From Kribbella capetownensis (GTDB taxonomy: Bacteria > Actinomycetota > Actinomycetes > Propionibacteriales > Kribbellaceae): a stretch of DNA of 64,000 nucleotides. Shown here in pieces: positions 33,787 to 42,079 of the stretch; position 1 is the stretch's first letter; the number at the start of each line of letters is the position of its first letter. A model generated the notes under the pieces. It was not told where the DNA came from, ran no database searches, and was given only the letters and a program-made list of their open reading frames with translations. The position numbers were made by a program, and so were the translations under genes. The DNA lies in contig NZ_SJKD01000003.1 of assembly GCF_004331485.1 (NCBI RefSeq), positions 710,748 to 774,747 on the forward strand, written 5' to 3'.

Positions 33787-36700
33787 CTAGCTGTTGGTTG
33801 GTTGGGGTAGGGCGGCGGCTAGGAGTTCGGCGAGGTGGTGGGGGTGGCGGGTGGTGCCGTGGGTGATCTGGGTGCGGCAGCTGAAGCCGTCGGCGAGTAC
33901 GGCGGTTGCCTCGGGCAATGAGCGTACGGCGGGGAGCAGGACACGCTCGCCGATCGCCTTCGAGACGGCGTAGTGGTCACGCTCGAAGCCGAAATTGCCG
34001 GCCAACCCGCAGCAACCGGAGTCGGGGATGGTGGCGTCAATCCCGGCCGCGGTCATCAGCCGGCGGTCAGCGTCAAAGCCAAGCGCTGCGTGCTGGTGGC
34101 AATGCGTCTGCACGAGCGCCTCTCCCCCGACCTGCGGCGGCTCCCACTCGGACTCCGCGAGTAGCTCGGCGAACGTGCGGGTCGCCTTCTCCGCCTGGTC
34201 GGCAAGAGGATTGTCGGCAATCAGATCCGGTGCGTCGTGGCGGAGTGCCGCCGTACAGCTCGGTTCAAGACCGACGATCGGCGTACCGGCGGCGAGGTGC
34301 GGCTCGAGGATCTTGAGCGATCGATTGAGCACGCGTCGAGCCTTCTTCAGCTGGCCCGTCGAGATCCAGGTCAGCCCACAGCAGACCGGCTTGTCAGGCA
34401 GCACAACCTCGAACCCTGCCGCCTCCAGCACCTCAACCGCGGCTCGCCCGATCTCCGGCGCGAGGTAGTTCGTGAACGTGTCCGGCCACAGCACAACCTG
34501 TTGTCCACCGGTCGACAATCGCCCGCCACGCTTGGCGAACCAACTCGTGAAGGTCTCCGAAGCGAACGCAGGCACAGCGCGCTCGGCCGCGATTCCACCC
34601 AACTTCTTGACGAGACCCAGCCCGGCGAACCTGTTGGCCAACGCGGGCACCGGCGAGGCGAGCCGTGCCCACAGCGGGAGCCAGCCCATCGACCAGTGCG
34701 ACATCGGTCGCGCCCACGGACGGCGTGCGTAGTGATGCTGCGTGAACTCGGCCTTGTACGTCGCCATGTCGACGTTCACCGGACAATCGGACAGACATCC
34801 CTTGCAGGACAGGCAAAGGTCGAGACCGTCGCGTACCTCGGTCGACCGCCAGCCGTCCGTGACCACGTCACCCTGCAACATCTCCCACAGCAGATGCGCT
34901 CGGCCGCGGGTCGAGTGCAGCTCGTCCTTGGTGACCTGATAGCTCGGGCACATCACTCCACCCGAACTCTGCCGGCACTTGCCGATCCCGACACAGCGGC
35001 GCTGGGCCTGGGCGAAGTCGTTGTCGTCATCCGGGTACGCGAAGATTGTCAACAATCTGCGGTCCTTCGCCGGTCCGTCGTGCCGGATCGCCAGGTCCAG
35101 CGGCGGCGGGTCGACAATCATCCCGGGGTTCATCGCTCGCGTCGGGTCCCAGATCTCCTTGAGTTCCGCGAACAGCCGCACACCGTCGACGCCGTACATC
35201 CGGCCGAGCAGCTCACCCCGCGCCCGCCCGTCACTATGCTCGCCGGACACCGAACCGCCGAGCTCGACCACAAGGTCCGTCGCCTGCTCCACGAACTCCC
35301 GGTACGTCGCGAGGCCGCGCGCACTGAGCAGGTCGAAGTCGATCCGCATGTGCATGCAGCCCTCGCCGAAATGCCCGTACGACGCTCCGGACAGACCGTG
35401 GCGCCCCATCAGCTCATCAAGCCCGCGAAGGTAGTCACCCAACCGCTCAGGCGGTACGGCGGCGTCCTCCCAACCACCCCAAGCCTCAGCCCCATCAGCC
35501 CGCCGCGTCGCCAGCCCCGCCGCATCGGTCCGGCAACGCCACAACACAGCCTGCGCCCCCGCATCAGTAACCAAAGAAGCCGTCGGCCACCGAGCACGCC
35601 CTCCGCCCGCGAGAGACGATCCGGCCACATCAACCCTCCCGCTCCCGCTGCCGTCGGCGCCGGGGATACCGCTGACACTCCCACCAACGCTGCGGCTGGG
35701 GATGCCACTCCCGATCCCGATCCCGATCCCGCTCCCGCCGGCGCTGGCATTGGCGCCGCGCGACGTCGTGGTGGGTGATGCGGAGTTGCGGAGGTCTTCG
35801 AGCATGGTTTGGGCGGCAGTGGCGGCGGAGTGTTCGTCCTCGCCGCCCATTTCGATCAGGAGCCAGGCGTTGCCCTCGGGCAGACCGGCGCGCACGGCCG
35901 CGTCGCGGACCTCGCGTGGTAGGCGTTCGACCAGGTCGCTGTTGATGGACTCCATCGTGAGCGGACCGTGCCGCAGCACGATCGGCACGCAATCCGCCGA
36001 ACTGATCGAGTCAGCGAACCCGAGCACACACAGAACCTTTGCCTTCGGCAACTCAGTCAACGCCACCGTCGCCCGCAGCGTCGCCGCGAGTCCGCCTTCG
36101 CTCCCGGTCAACAATCCGGCCACGTTGTACCCGTACTCCGGCAGCAGACGATGCAACGCGTACCCCGAGATCTGCCGGGTGAACTGCCCGAACCGCCGCC
36201 GGATCAACAGTTCATGCCGATCGACAAACGCCTGCAGCGCACGATGCAGCTCCCCCTCCCGCCGCGGCCGCGCCGCACACTCCGCGCGGTCCGCAGTGGA
36301 ATCCACTGTCATCCGCGTCCCGTCAGCAAGCACCACATCGAGCGAGCGCAGATTGTCTGCAGTCGTCCCCCAGGCCACCGAATGTGCACCACACGCATTG
36401 TTGGCAATCATCCCGCCCAACGTCGCCCGGCTCCCCGACGACGGATCCGCCCCGAACGCCAGCCCGTACGGCTTCGCCGCAGCCAGCAGATCCGTCAGTA
36501 CGACGCCCGGCTCAACCACCGCCGTCCGCGCCTCCGGATCGATCTCCAGAATGCGATTGACGTGACGGGACGCATCGATCACCACTCCCCCGATCGCATT
36601 GCCCGCCATCGACGTACCGCCGCCACGCACCACCACCGGAGCGCCGGCCGCTGCAGTCAGCGCGACCGCAGTAGCCAAGTCTTCGGCATCGGCGGGTACG

Positions 36701-36867
36701 ACGACCAGGTCCGGGACAGCGCGGTAGTTCGAGCCGTCCGCGGCATACAGCGCCCGGGTCCGCCGATCGTCCGCGACCGCACCACGCAGTTCCCGGCGCA
36801 ACCCGGCCACCAACCGCGGGACGTCGTACGCGACATTTCCGGTGCCGGGGCTCTCACGGGTTAGCAT
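33787..36867 (-). CDS. FAD-linked oxidase fused to an Fe-S/CCG domain (D-lactate/D-2-hydroxyglutarate dehydrogenase type)
   Basis: A 1,026-residue membrane-associated or cytoplasmic dehydrogenase for a 2-hydroxy acid. It has an FAD-binding PCMH domain (VVRGGGTSMAGNAIGG, about 82-97), an FAD-oxidase C domain (GEHSDGRARGE), a ferredoxin-like part (CVGIGKC and CLSCKGCLSDCP) and two CCG modules (CCGLTW, CCGLAGNFGFE). A glycine/serine-rich insert of about 60 residues interrupts the oxidase domain (about 360-420) and contains a hexanucleotide repeat. The ATG at 36867 overlaps the operator palindrome, so the mRNA is probably leaderless. Divergent from the racemase-GntR operon. Confidence 0.85.
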   Translation of the reverse strand: MLTRESPGTGNVAYDVPRLVAGLRRELRGAVADDRRTRALYAADGSNYRAVPDLVVVPADAEDLATAVALTAAAGAPVVVRGGGTSMAGNAIGGVVIDASRHVNRILEIDPEARTAVVEPGVVLTDLLAAAKPYGLAFGADPSSGSRATLGGMIANNACGAHSVAWGTTADNLRSLDVVLADGTRMTVDSTADRAECAARPRREGELHRALQAFVDRHELLIRRRFGQFTRQISGYALHRLLPEYGYNVAGLLTGSEGGLAATLRATVALTELPKAKVLCVLGFADSISSADCVPIVLRHGPLTMESINSDLVERLPREVRDAAVRAGLPEGNAWLLIEMGGEDEHSAATAAQTMLEDLRNSASPTTTSRGANASAGGSGIGIGIGSGIPSRSVGGSVSGIPGADGSGSGRVDVAGSSLAGGGRARWPTASLVTDAGAQAVLWRCRTDAAGLATRRADGAEAWGGWEDAAVPPERLGDYLRGLDELMGRHGLSGASYGHFGEGCMHMRIDFDLLSARGLATYREFVEQATDLVVELGGSVSGEHSDGRARGELLGRMYGVDGVRLFAELKEIWDPTRAMNPGMIVDPPPLDLAIRHDGPAKDRRLLTIFAYPDDDNDFAQAQRRCVGIGKCRQSSGGVMCPSYQVTKDELHSTRGRAHLLWEMLQGDVVTDGWRSTEVRDGLDLCLSCKGCLSDCPVNVDMATYKAEFTQHHYARRPWARPMSHWSMGWLPLWARLASPVPALANRFAGLGLVKKLGGIAAERAVPAFASETFTSWFAKRGGRLSTGGQQVVLWPDTFTNYLAPEIGRAAVEVLEAAGFEVVLPDKPVCCGLTWISTGQLKKARRVLNRSLKILEPHLAAGTPIVGLEPSCTAALRHDAPDLIADNPLADQAEKATRTFAELLAESEWEPPQVGGEALVQTHCHQHAALGFDADRRLMTAAGIDATIPDSGCCGLAGNFGFERDHYAVSKAIGERVLLPAVRSLPEATAVLADGFSCRTQITHGTTRHPHHLAELLAAALPQPTNS
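35045..35056. repeat. Intragenic copy of the island palindrome
   Basis: ATTGTCAACAAT inside the FAD/Fe-S dehydrogenase gene, read leftwards as part of Leu-Leu-Thr-Ile. Confidence 0.85.
35704..35737. repeat. CCCGAT hexanucleotide repeat inside the dehydrogenase gene
   Basis: Three perfect and one imperfect CCCGAT units (35710-35733) encode alternating Gly-Ile on the minus strand, in the middle of a low-complexity Gly/Ser-rich insert. Hexamer changes keep the reading frame, so length variation between strains is possible. Confidence 0.8.
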
Positions 36868-36877
36868 TGTCGACAAT
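36866..36877. promoter_or_regulatory. Island palindrome between the dehydrogenase and the racemase-GntR operon
   Basis: ATTGTCGACAAT overlaps the ATG of the leftward dehydrogenase gene and lies 35 nt before the racemase start. As GntR is in the rightward operon, this would be its autoregulatory site. Confidence 0.75.
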
Positions 36878-36912
36878 CTACCTATTGCGACGCGGGTCAG
36901 CCAGGAGGCGGA

Positions 36913-37641
36913 ATGGTCACGGTGGGGCTGCTCTATCCCGGGCACAGCGCGGAGGACGACTACCCGGCGCTCGAGGCGCGGCTCGACGGCGCGGTCCGGC
37001 TACCGGTCGTGATCACGTCGGTGGGCGAGGACGCGCATCGGGTCGACGCCCTCCTCGACCTCGGTCGCGCCGAGCGGCTCGCCGAAGGCGCCTCCGAGCT
37101 CGCGGCCGAAGAGCCGGACGCCGTGATGTGGGCGTGCACGTCGGGCAGCTTCGTGTTCGGCCCCGAGGGTGCCCGCAACCAGGCGTCCGGTGTCGCCCAG
37201 GCGATCGGCGTCCCGGCGTCGTCCACCTCGATCGCGTTCGTGGACGCCTGCCGGGCTCTCGGCGTACGGCGGGTCGCGGTGGCGGCGTCGTACCCGGAGG
37301 ACGTGGCGCGGCACTTCGTCCGGTTTCTGACCGGCGGCGGGGTCGAGGTGGTGTCGATGGGCAGCCACGGAATCGTCACCGCGGCCGAGGTCGGGACGCT
37401 CGCGCCGGACCGGGTGATCGCGATGGTGAAGGCCGCCGACCATCCGGACGCCGAGGCGATCCTGGTGCCGGACACCGCGATGCACACGCTGGAGATTGTC
37501 GACGATCTGGAGACCGCGGTCGGCAAGCCGGTACTGACCGCGAACCAGGTGACGGTCTGGAAGGGCCTCGACTTGCTCGGCCAGGTACCTTCTCTGCCAG
37601 GTCTGGGAAGTTTGTTTGCCTCAAGGGGGACGGAAGTGTGA
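36913..37641 (+). CDS. Asp/Glu racemase-superfamily protein, one-cysteine paralogue
   Basis: A 242-residue relative of the racemase-like protein at 20.3 kb and of EutA/maleate isomerase/arylmalonate decarboxylase. The first catalytic cysteine is kept (WACTSGSF, C75). The position of the second reads VPDTAM, giving Asp187 where the paralogue has Cys. It therefore cannot do two-base racemisation in the usual way. ATG follows AGGAGG by 4 nt, and the stop overlaps the GntR start (GTGA). Regulated, by inference, through the palindrome upstream. Confidence 0.75.
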   Translation: MVTVGLLYPGHSAEDDYPALEARLDGAVRLPVVITSVGEDAHRVDALLDLGRAERLAEGASELAAEEPDAVMWACTSGSFVFGPEGARNQASGVAQAIGVPASSTSIAFVDACRALGVRRVAVAASYPEDVARHFVRFLTGGGVEVVSMGSHGIVTAAEVGTLAPDRVIAMVKAADHPDAEAILVPDTAMHTLEIVDDLETAVGKPVLTANQVTVWKGLDLLGQVPSLPGLGSLFASRGTEV

Positions 37642-38285
37642 CCAGTTACATCGAGCCGCTGGCCCAGGAGTCGACGCCGAGCATCATCGCCGACAAGCTG
37701 CGGAAGGCCATCGGCCACGGGGAGCTCAAGCCGGGCACGCAGCTCGGCGAGGCGGACCTCGCGCGCAAGCTCGGCGTCAGCCGCGGGCCCCTGCGAGAGG
37801 GCATGCAGCGGCTGACCCAGGAAGGGCTGCTGGTCGCGATCCGCAACCGTGGGCTGTTCGTGGTCGACATGACCGCGGATGACGTCCAGGACATGTACCT
37901 GGCCCGCGAGGCGATCGAGCGCGCCGCCGCCCGCAAGATCATGCTGGGCGACCACAAGGCCGCCGGCGAACAACTGCTCGCCATCGTCCACGACATGGCC
38001 GCCGCGGAGGGCGACCCGGCGGCCGTCGGCGAGATCGACATCGCCTTCCACGAGCGGCTGGTCGAGCTGGCCGGTAGTCCGCGGCTGTCCCGGATGCACC
38101 GGACGTACATCACGGAAACCCGCATGTGCATCCACGCCCTCGAGGAGACCTACACGACGTCGGAGGTTCGCGTCGGCGAGCACCAGCGCCTGGCCGAAGC
38201 CATCCTCAACGGCGATGGTCTGCACGCCGACGATCTGCTGGTCGCCCACATGGACGACGCGATCGCTCGCCTCACGTCGCGGTAG
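37638..38285 (+). CDS. GntR-family regulator, FadR/FCD subfamily; proposed master regulator of the island
   Basis: A 215-residue dimeric DNA-binding protein with an N-terminal winged helix (ADLARKLGVSRGPLREGMQRLTQEGLL, about 33-60) and an all-helical FCD ligand domain. The latter has the metal/ligand residues in YLAREAIE, FHERLVELAG and HQRLAEAI. FCD regulators typically sense organic acids and bind short palindromes; ATTGTC(G/A)ACAAT sites occur upstream of its own operon and several neighbours. The GTG start overlaps the racemase stop. That this protein binds these sites is inference from position and site type. Confidence 0.88.
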   Translation: MTSYIEPLAQESTPSIIADKLRKAIGHGELKPGTQLGEADLARKLGVSRGPLREGMQRLTQEGLLVAIRNRGLFVVDMTADDVQDMYLAREAIERAAARKIMLGDHKAAGEQLLAIVHDMAAAEGDPAAVGEIDIAFHERLVELAGSPRLSRMHRTYITETRMCIHALEETYTTSEVRVGEHQRLAEAILNGDGLHADDLLVAHMDDAIARLTSR

Positions 38286-38303
38286 GGTTTCGTCCCTTCG
38301 CGA

Positions 38304-39794
38304 TCAGGGCATCGCGATGCCGATGTACTTCGTCTCGAGGAACTCCTCGATGCCGATGGACCCGCCTTCCCGGCCGAGGCCGGATTGTTTGACGCCACCG
38401 AACGGGGCGGCGGGGTTGGAGACGACGCCCTGGTTGAGACCGACCATGCCGGTCTCGAGGGCCTCGGCGATGCGGAGAGCGCGGCGGAGGTCGTTGGTGA
38501 ACACGTAGGCGACCAGGCCGTACTCCGTGTCGTTCGCGGCCGCCAACGCCTCGTCCTCCGTCGTGAACGGCGTCAGCGGCGCCACCGGGCCGAAGATCTC
38601 CTGGTCGGCCATCGCAGCGTCCCTGGGTACGCCGGTGAGCACCGTCGGCGGATAGAAGTAACCATTGCCCGGGGCAACCTCTCCGCCGGTGAGGACGGTG
38701 GCGCCGCGGTCGACGGCGTCGGCGACCAGCGACTGGACCTTGGTGAGACCGGCCTCGTCGATCAGCGGGCCGACCTTGACGTCGGGTTCGGTGCCGCGAC
38801 CGACCGTCAACGCGGACATTTTCGCCGCGAGACGCTGCCCGAACTCGTCGATCACCGAGGCATGCACGAAGATCCGGTTGGCCGCCGTACACGCCTCGCC
38901 CATGTTGCGCATCTTGGCCGCGATCGCGCCGTCGACCGCCTCGTCCAGGTCCGCGTCCTCGAACACCAGGAACGGCGCGTTGCCGCCAAGCTCCAGCGAC
39001 GTACGCAGGACCTTCTCGGCGCACTGCTCCAGCAGGATCCGCCCGACCCGCGTGGAGCCGGTGAATGACAACTTGCGGGCCAGTCCGGAGCGGATCAGCG
39101 GCTCCATCACGCCGCCCGCGTCCATCGCGGTGATGCAGTTGACCGCGCCCGCCGGTACGCCGGCCTCCGCGAGGATCCCCATCAACGCGAGCATCGACAG
39201 CGGTGTCTGGTGCGCGGGTTTGATCACACTCGTGCAGCCGGCCGCGATCGCGGGGCCGAGCTTGCGGGTGCCCATCGCCATCGGGAAGTTCCACGGGGTG
39301 ATGAGGAGGCAGGGGCCGACCGGCTGCTTCGTGATCAGGAAGCGCGCGTTGCCGGCGGGCGCGGTCTGGTACCCGCCGTCGATCCGGAGCGCCTCTCCCG
39401 CGAAGTGCCGGAAGAACTCGGCGGCGTACGCGATCTCTCCGCGCGCCTCCGCGAGCGGCTTGCCCATCTCGAGCGTCATCAGCAACGCCAGATCGTCGAC
39501 ACGCTCCATCAGCAACTCGTACGCCGCCGTCAGCATGTCGGCGCGTTCGCGGGGTGATGTCTTGGCGAACGCCGGCTGCGCCGCGACGGCCGCCTCAAGC
39601 GCGGCCCGTCCGTCGGAGGGTGTTGCGTCGGCAACCGCGCAGAGCAGTTCGCCCGTCGACGGGTCGACTACATCGAACGTCGTACCACCCTCGGCCTCAG
39701 TCCACTTGCCGTCGATGTAGAGGCGCTTCTCAACCGCCTCGACAACCCTGACCTCGTCCTGAGAGACATCGTTGGTTGCGTTCCGCTCGGTCAT
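38304..39794 (-). CDS. NAD(P)-dependent aldehyde dehydrogenase (succinate-semialdehyde dehydrogenase-like)
   Basis: A 496-residue enzyme that oxidises an aldehyde to an acid. It has ITPWNFP, FTGSTRVG, the general base in LELGGN (E268) and the catalytic cysteine in GEACTAANR (C302). It is closest in pattern to GabD-type semialdehyde dehydrogenases. ATG 39794 is preferred because AAGGGG stands 6 nt upstream; GTG 39800 is too close. Divergent from a class III aminotransferase with the island palindrome between them. The pair would turn an omega-amino acid into a dicarboxylic acid (for example GABA to succinate, or diaminobutyrate to aspartate). Confidence 0.87.
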   Translation of the reverse strand: MTERNATNDVSQDEVRVVEAVEKRLYIDGKWTEAEGGTTFDVVDPSTGELLCAVADATPSDGRAALEAAVAAQPAFAKTSPRERADMLTAAYELLMERVDDLALLMTLEMGKPLAEARGEIAYAAEFFRHFAGEALRIDGGYQTAPAGNARFLITKQPVGPCLLITPWNFPMAMGTRKLGPAIAAGCTSVIKPAHQTPLSMLALMGILAEAGVPAGAVNCITAMDAGGVMEPLIRSGLARKLSFTGSTRVGRILLEQCAEKVLRTSLELGGNAPFLVFEDADLDEAVDGAIAAKMRNMGEACTAANRIFVHASVIDEFGQRLAAKMSALTVGRGTEPDVKVGPLIDEAGLTKVQSLVADAVDRGATVLTGGEVAPGNGYFYPPTVLTGVPRDAAMADQEIFGPVAPLTPFTTEDEALAAANDTEYGLVAYVFTNDLRRALRIAEALETGMVGLNQGVVSNPAAPFGGVKQSGLGREGGSIGIEEFLETKYIGIAMP

Positions 39795-39833
39795 TCGCAC
39801 CCCTTCACCGGCCTCGACAGCTGAGATACGCTG

Positions 39834-39845
39834 ATTGTCGACAAT
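39834..39845. promoter_or_regulatory. Island palindrome between aldehyde dehydrogenase and aminotransferase
   Basis: ATTGTCGACAAT, 39 nt from the dehydrogenase start and 29 nt from the aminotransferase start; a single site could control both divergent genes. Proposed GntR operator. Confidence 0.75.
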
Positions 39846-39874
39846 CTACCAGTCGACAAGTGCAGGGGAAGTCC

Positions 39875-41128
39875 GTGGCTGAGCTCTCGCAGATCCTGAA
39901 ACAGGCGACCGGAGTCGTCGCCGCCCGCGGTGAGGGCGTGCAGCTGTTCGACGAGGACGACCGCCGGTATCTCGACTTCACGGCCGGCATCGGCGTGACC
40001 TCGACCGGGCACTGCCATCCCCGCGTCGTCGCGGCTGCCCAGGAGCAGGTCGGCAAGATCATCCACGCGCAGTACACGACCGTGATGCACCGGCCGCTAC
40101 TGACACTGGTCGACCGCCTCGGCGAGGTCCTCCCCCAGCACCTCGACCGGATGTTCTTCGCGAACTCCGGCAGCGAGGCGATCGAGGCCGCGCTGCGCCT
40201 CAGCCGGCAGGCGACCGGACGACCGAACGTGATCGTCTTCCACGGCGGCTTCCACGGCCGGACCGTCGCGGCGGCGTCAATGACGACCTCCGGCACGAAG
40301 TTCCGATCCGGCTTCAGTCCCCTGATGGCCGGCGTACATGTCTCGCCGTTCCCGGACCCGGGCCACTTCGGCTGGCCGGTCGAGCAGGCGACGGACTTCG
40401 CGCTGAGCCAGCTCGACTACGTGCTTCAGACCTTGAGTACGCCGGCCGACACTGCCGCCTTCTTCGTCGAACCGGTGCTCGGCGAGGGCGGCTACGTCCC
40501 GGCGAACGAACGGTTCTTCGCCGGCCTGCGGGAACGCGCCGACGAGCACGGGATCCTGCTGGTTGTCGACGAAGTGCAGACCGGCTTCGGGCGGACCGGG
40601 AAGTTCTGGGGCGGCGACCACTTCGGTTCGCAGCCGGACATCCTGGTCACGGCGAAAGGGCTGGCGTCCGGCTTCCCGTTGTCGGGCATCGCGGCCTCGT
40701 CGGCATTGATGGAGAAGGCGTGGCCCGGTTCGCAGGGCGGGACGTACGGCGCGAACGCGGTGGCGTGCGCGGCGGCGGTGGCGACACTCGACGTGATCCA
40801 GGACGAGGGACTGGTGCAGAACTCGGCCGAGCGCGGTGCTCAGCTCAAGCAGGCTCTGCAAATGGTGGCGGACAAGCACGAGCAGATCACCGATGTGCGT
40901 GGGCTCGGGTTGATGGTCGGCAATGAGTTCCGTGATGCCAACGGCAAACCCGACCCGGTTACAGCAGCCGCCGTACAGCAGGAGGCCGCGCGCCGAGGGC
41001 TTCTCTTGCTGACCTGTGGGGCCTGGAGCCAGGTAGTCCGTTTCATCCCCGCCCTCGTCGTCAGCCCAGACGAGATCGACGAAGCCGCCACCGTCTGGTC
41101 GGACGCAGTCTCGGCCATCACCACCTAG
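39875..41128 (+). CDS. Class III aminotransferase (4-aminobutyrate/diaminobutyrate type)
   Basis: A 417-residue PLP enzyme transferring a terminal amino group to an oxo-acid. Seen are NSGSEAIEAA, FHGRT, VVDEVQTGFGRTG and the PLP lysine in TAKGLASGFP (K261). The GTG at 39875 follows GGGGAA and gives the normal N-terminus; longer in-frame starts would cross the operator. Divergent from the aldehyde dehydrogenase, which would oxidise its product. The substrate (GABA, diaminobutyrate or another omega-amino acid) cannot be decided. Confidence 0.87.
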   Translation: MAELSQILKQATGVVAARGEGVQLFDEDDRRYLDFTAGIGVTSTGHCHPRVVAAAQEQVGKIIHAQYTTVMHRPLLTLVDRLGEVLPQHLDRMFFANSGSEAIEAALRLSRQATGRPNVIVFHGGFHGRTVAAASMTTSGTKFRSGFSPLMAGVHVSPFPDPGHFGWPVEQATDFALSQLDYVLQTLSTPADTAAFFVEPVLGEGGYVPANERFFAGLRERADEHGILLVVDEVQTGFGRTGKFWGGDHFGSQPDILVTAKGLASGFPLSGIAASSALMEKAWPGSQGGTYGANAVACAAAVATLDVIQDEGLVQNSAERGAQLKQALQMVADKHEQITDVRGLGLMVGNEFRDANGKPDPVTAAAVQQEAARRGLLLLTCGAWSQVVRFIPALVVSPDEIDEAATVWSDAVSAITT

Positions 41129-41138
41129 CCCACACCTG

Positions 41139-41896
41139 TCAGGCGCGGTAGGCGGGAAAGTCTCGCAAGGTACGGATCGGCGTGGCCAGCGGGAGCGTGC
41201 GGGTGCAGGCGAACAGGACAGCCAGCGCCCACATGGCGGTTCGGATTCCGAAGGTGGCCGCCAACGCTCCGGCGGTCACCGCGCCGAGCGGACCTGTGCC
41301 GAAGACGAGGAACCGCGAGCTCGCTGTGACTCGGCCGAGTAGCTGAACGGGAATGTAGTTGCCTCGGAACGTGGCGGTGATGACGTTCGAGACTGTGGAG
41401 CCAGTCAGCACCACGAGGGATCCGGCCGCGAACAGCGACAGCCGCCAACCGGAACCGGCCGCCGGAAGGAGCAGGATGAACGGCGCGATCGCGAGATTCG
41501 CTGCCAGATAGGTGCGCGCGTTGCCGAAGCGCCGCACGATCCGCGACGCGAACACGCCGCGATCGGGACGCCGGCCAGCACCACCGCCGACACCAGATCG
41601 GCCGCGAGCAAGACGCGTCGACGCGGCCAACGGTCGACCCACGCCCCGGCCGGCAGCCCGATCACCAGAAACGGCACCCAGTTCGCCGCGGTCAGCAGGG
41701 CCACCATGCTCGTGCCGGCGTGCAGGGTGGTCATCGCCACGAGGGGCAGGGCGACAGTCGTGATCGCCGAGCCGAATCCGCTGGCCGACTCGCCGACCCA
41801 GAACAAGCCGAAGTTCCGCGTCCGCAGCAGACCACCAACCGGCCCGCGTCTTGGTCCGGGCGCGCGCTCGTGCGTAGTAACGGTCTCAGCGTTCAT
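41139..41896 (-). pseudogene. MFS transporter pseudogene with internal deletion and frameshift
   Basis: Read leftwards from ATG 41896, a major-facilitator protein (EntS-like) begins normally (GLLRTRNFGLFWVGESASGF, ...WVDRWPRRRVLL). After about 114 codons, near 41556, the frame breaks. Another frame continues as GVFASRIVRRFGNARTYLAAN and ends with the usual LLGRVTASSRFLVFGTGPLGA segment. Such proteins have about 410 residues; helices about 5-7 (roughly 130 residues) are missing at the junction. A short GGCGT repeat at the join suggests a recombinational deletion. Not expected to transport. Confidence 0.75.
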
Positions 41897-42079
41897 GCAA
41901 CCGTCTCTTCTCTTGCTCCACGGATGTCCGACGATTTCGATCGAGCAAGTTACTACGACCGCCATCAAACTTGCGGCCGGTTCTCGGTCTCGGACCCCCC
42001 ATGGCAGCGCTCTGCCTGAGCGCGATGTGGGCAACTGTGAGCCGTTCCCAGTGGCCCTTGGGGTTGCGACGATGCGGGA

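Noticed and set aside
35704..35737. CRISPR or VNTR array
   Set aside because: It is a four-unit hexamer repeat inside a coding insert, without spacers.
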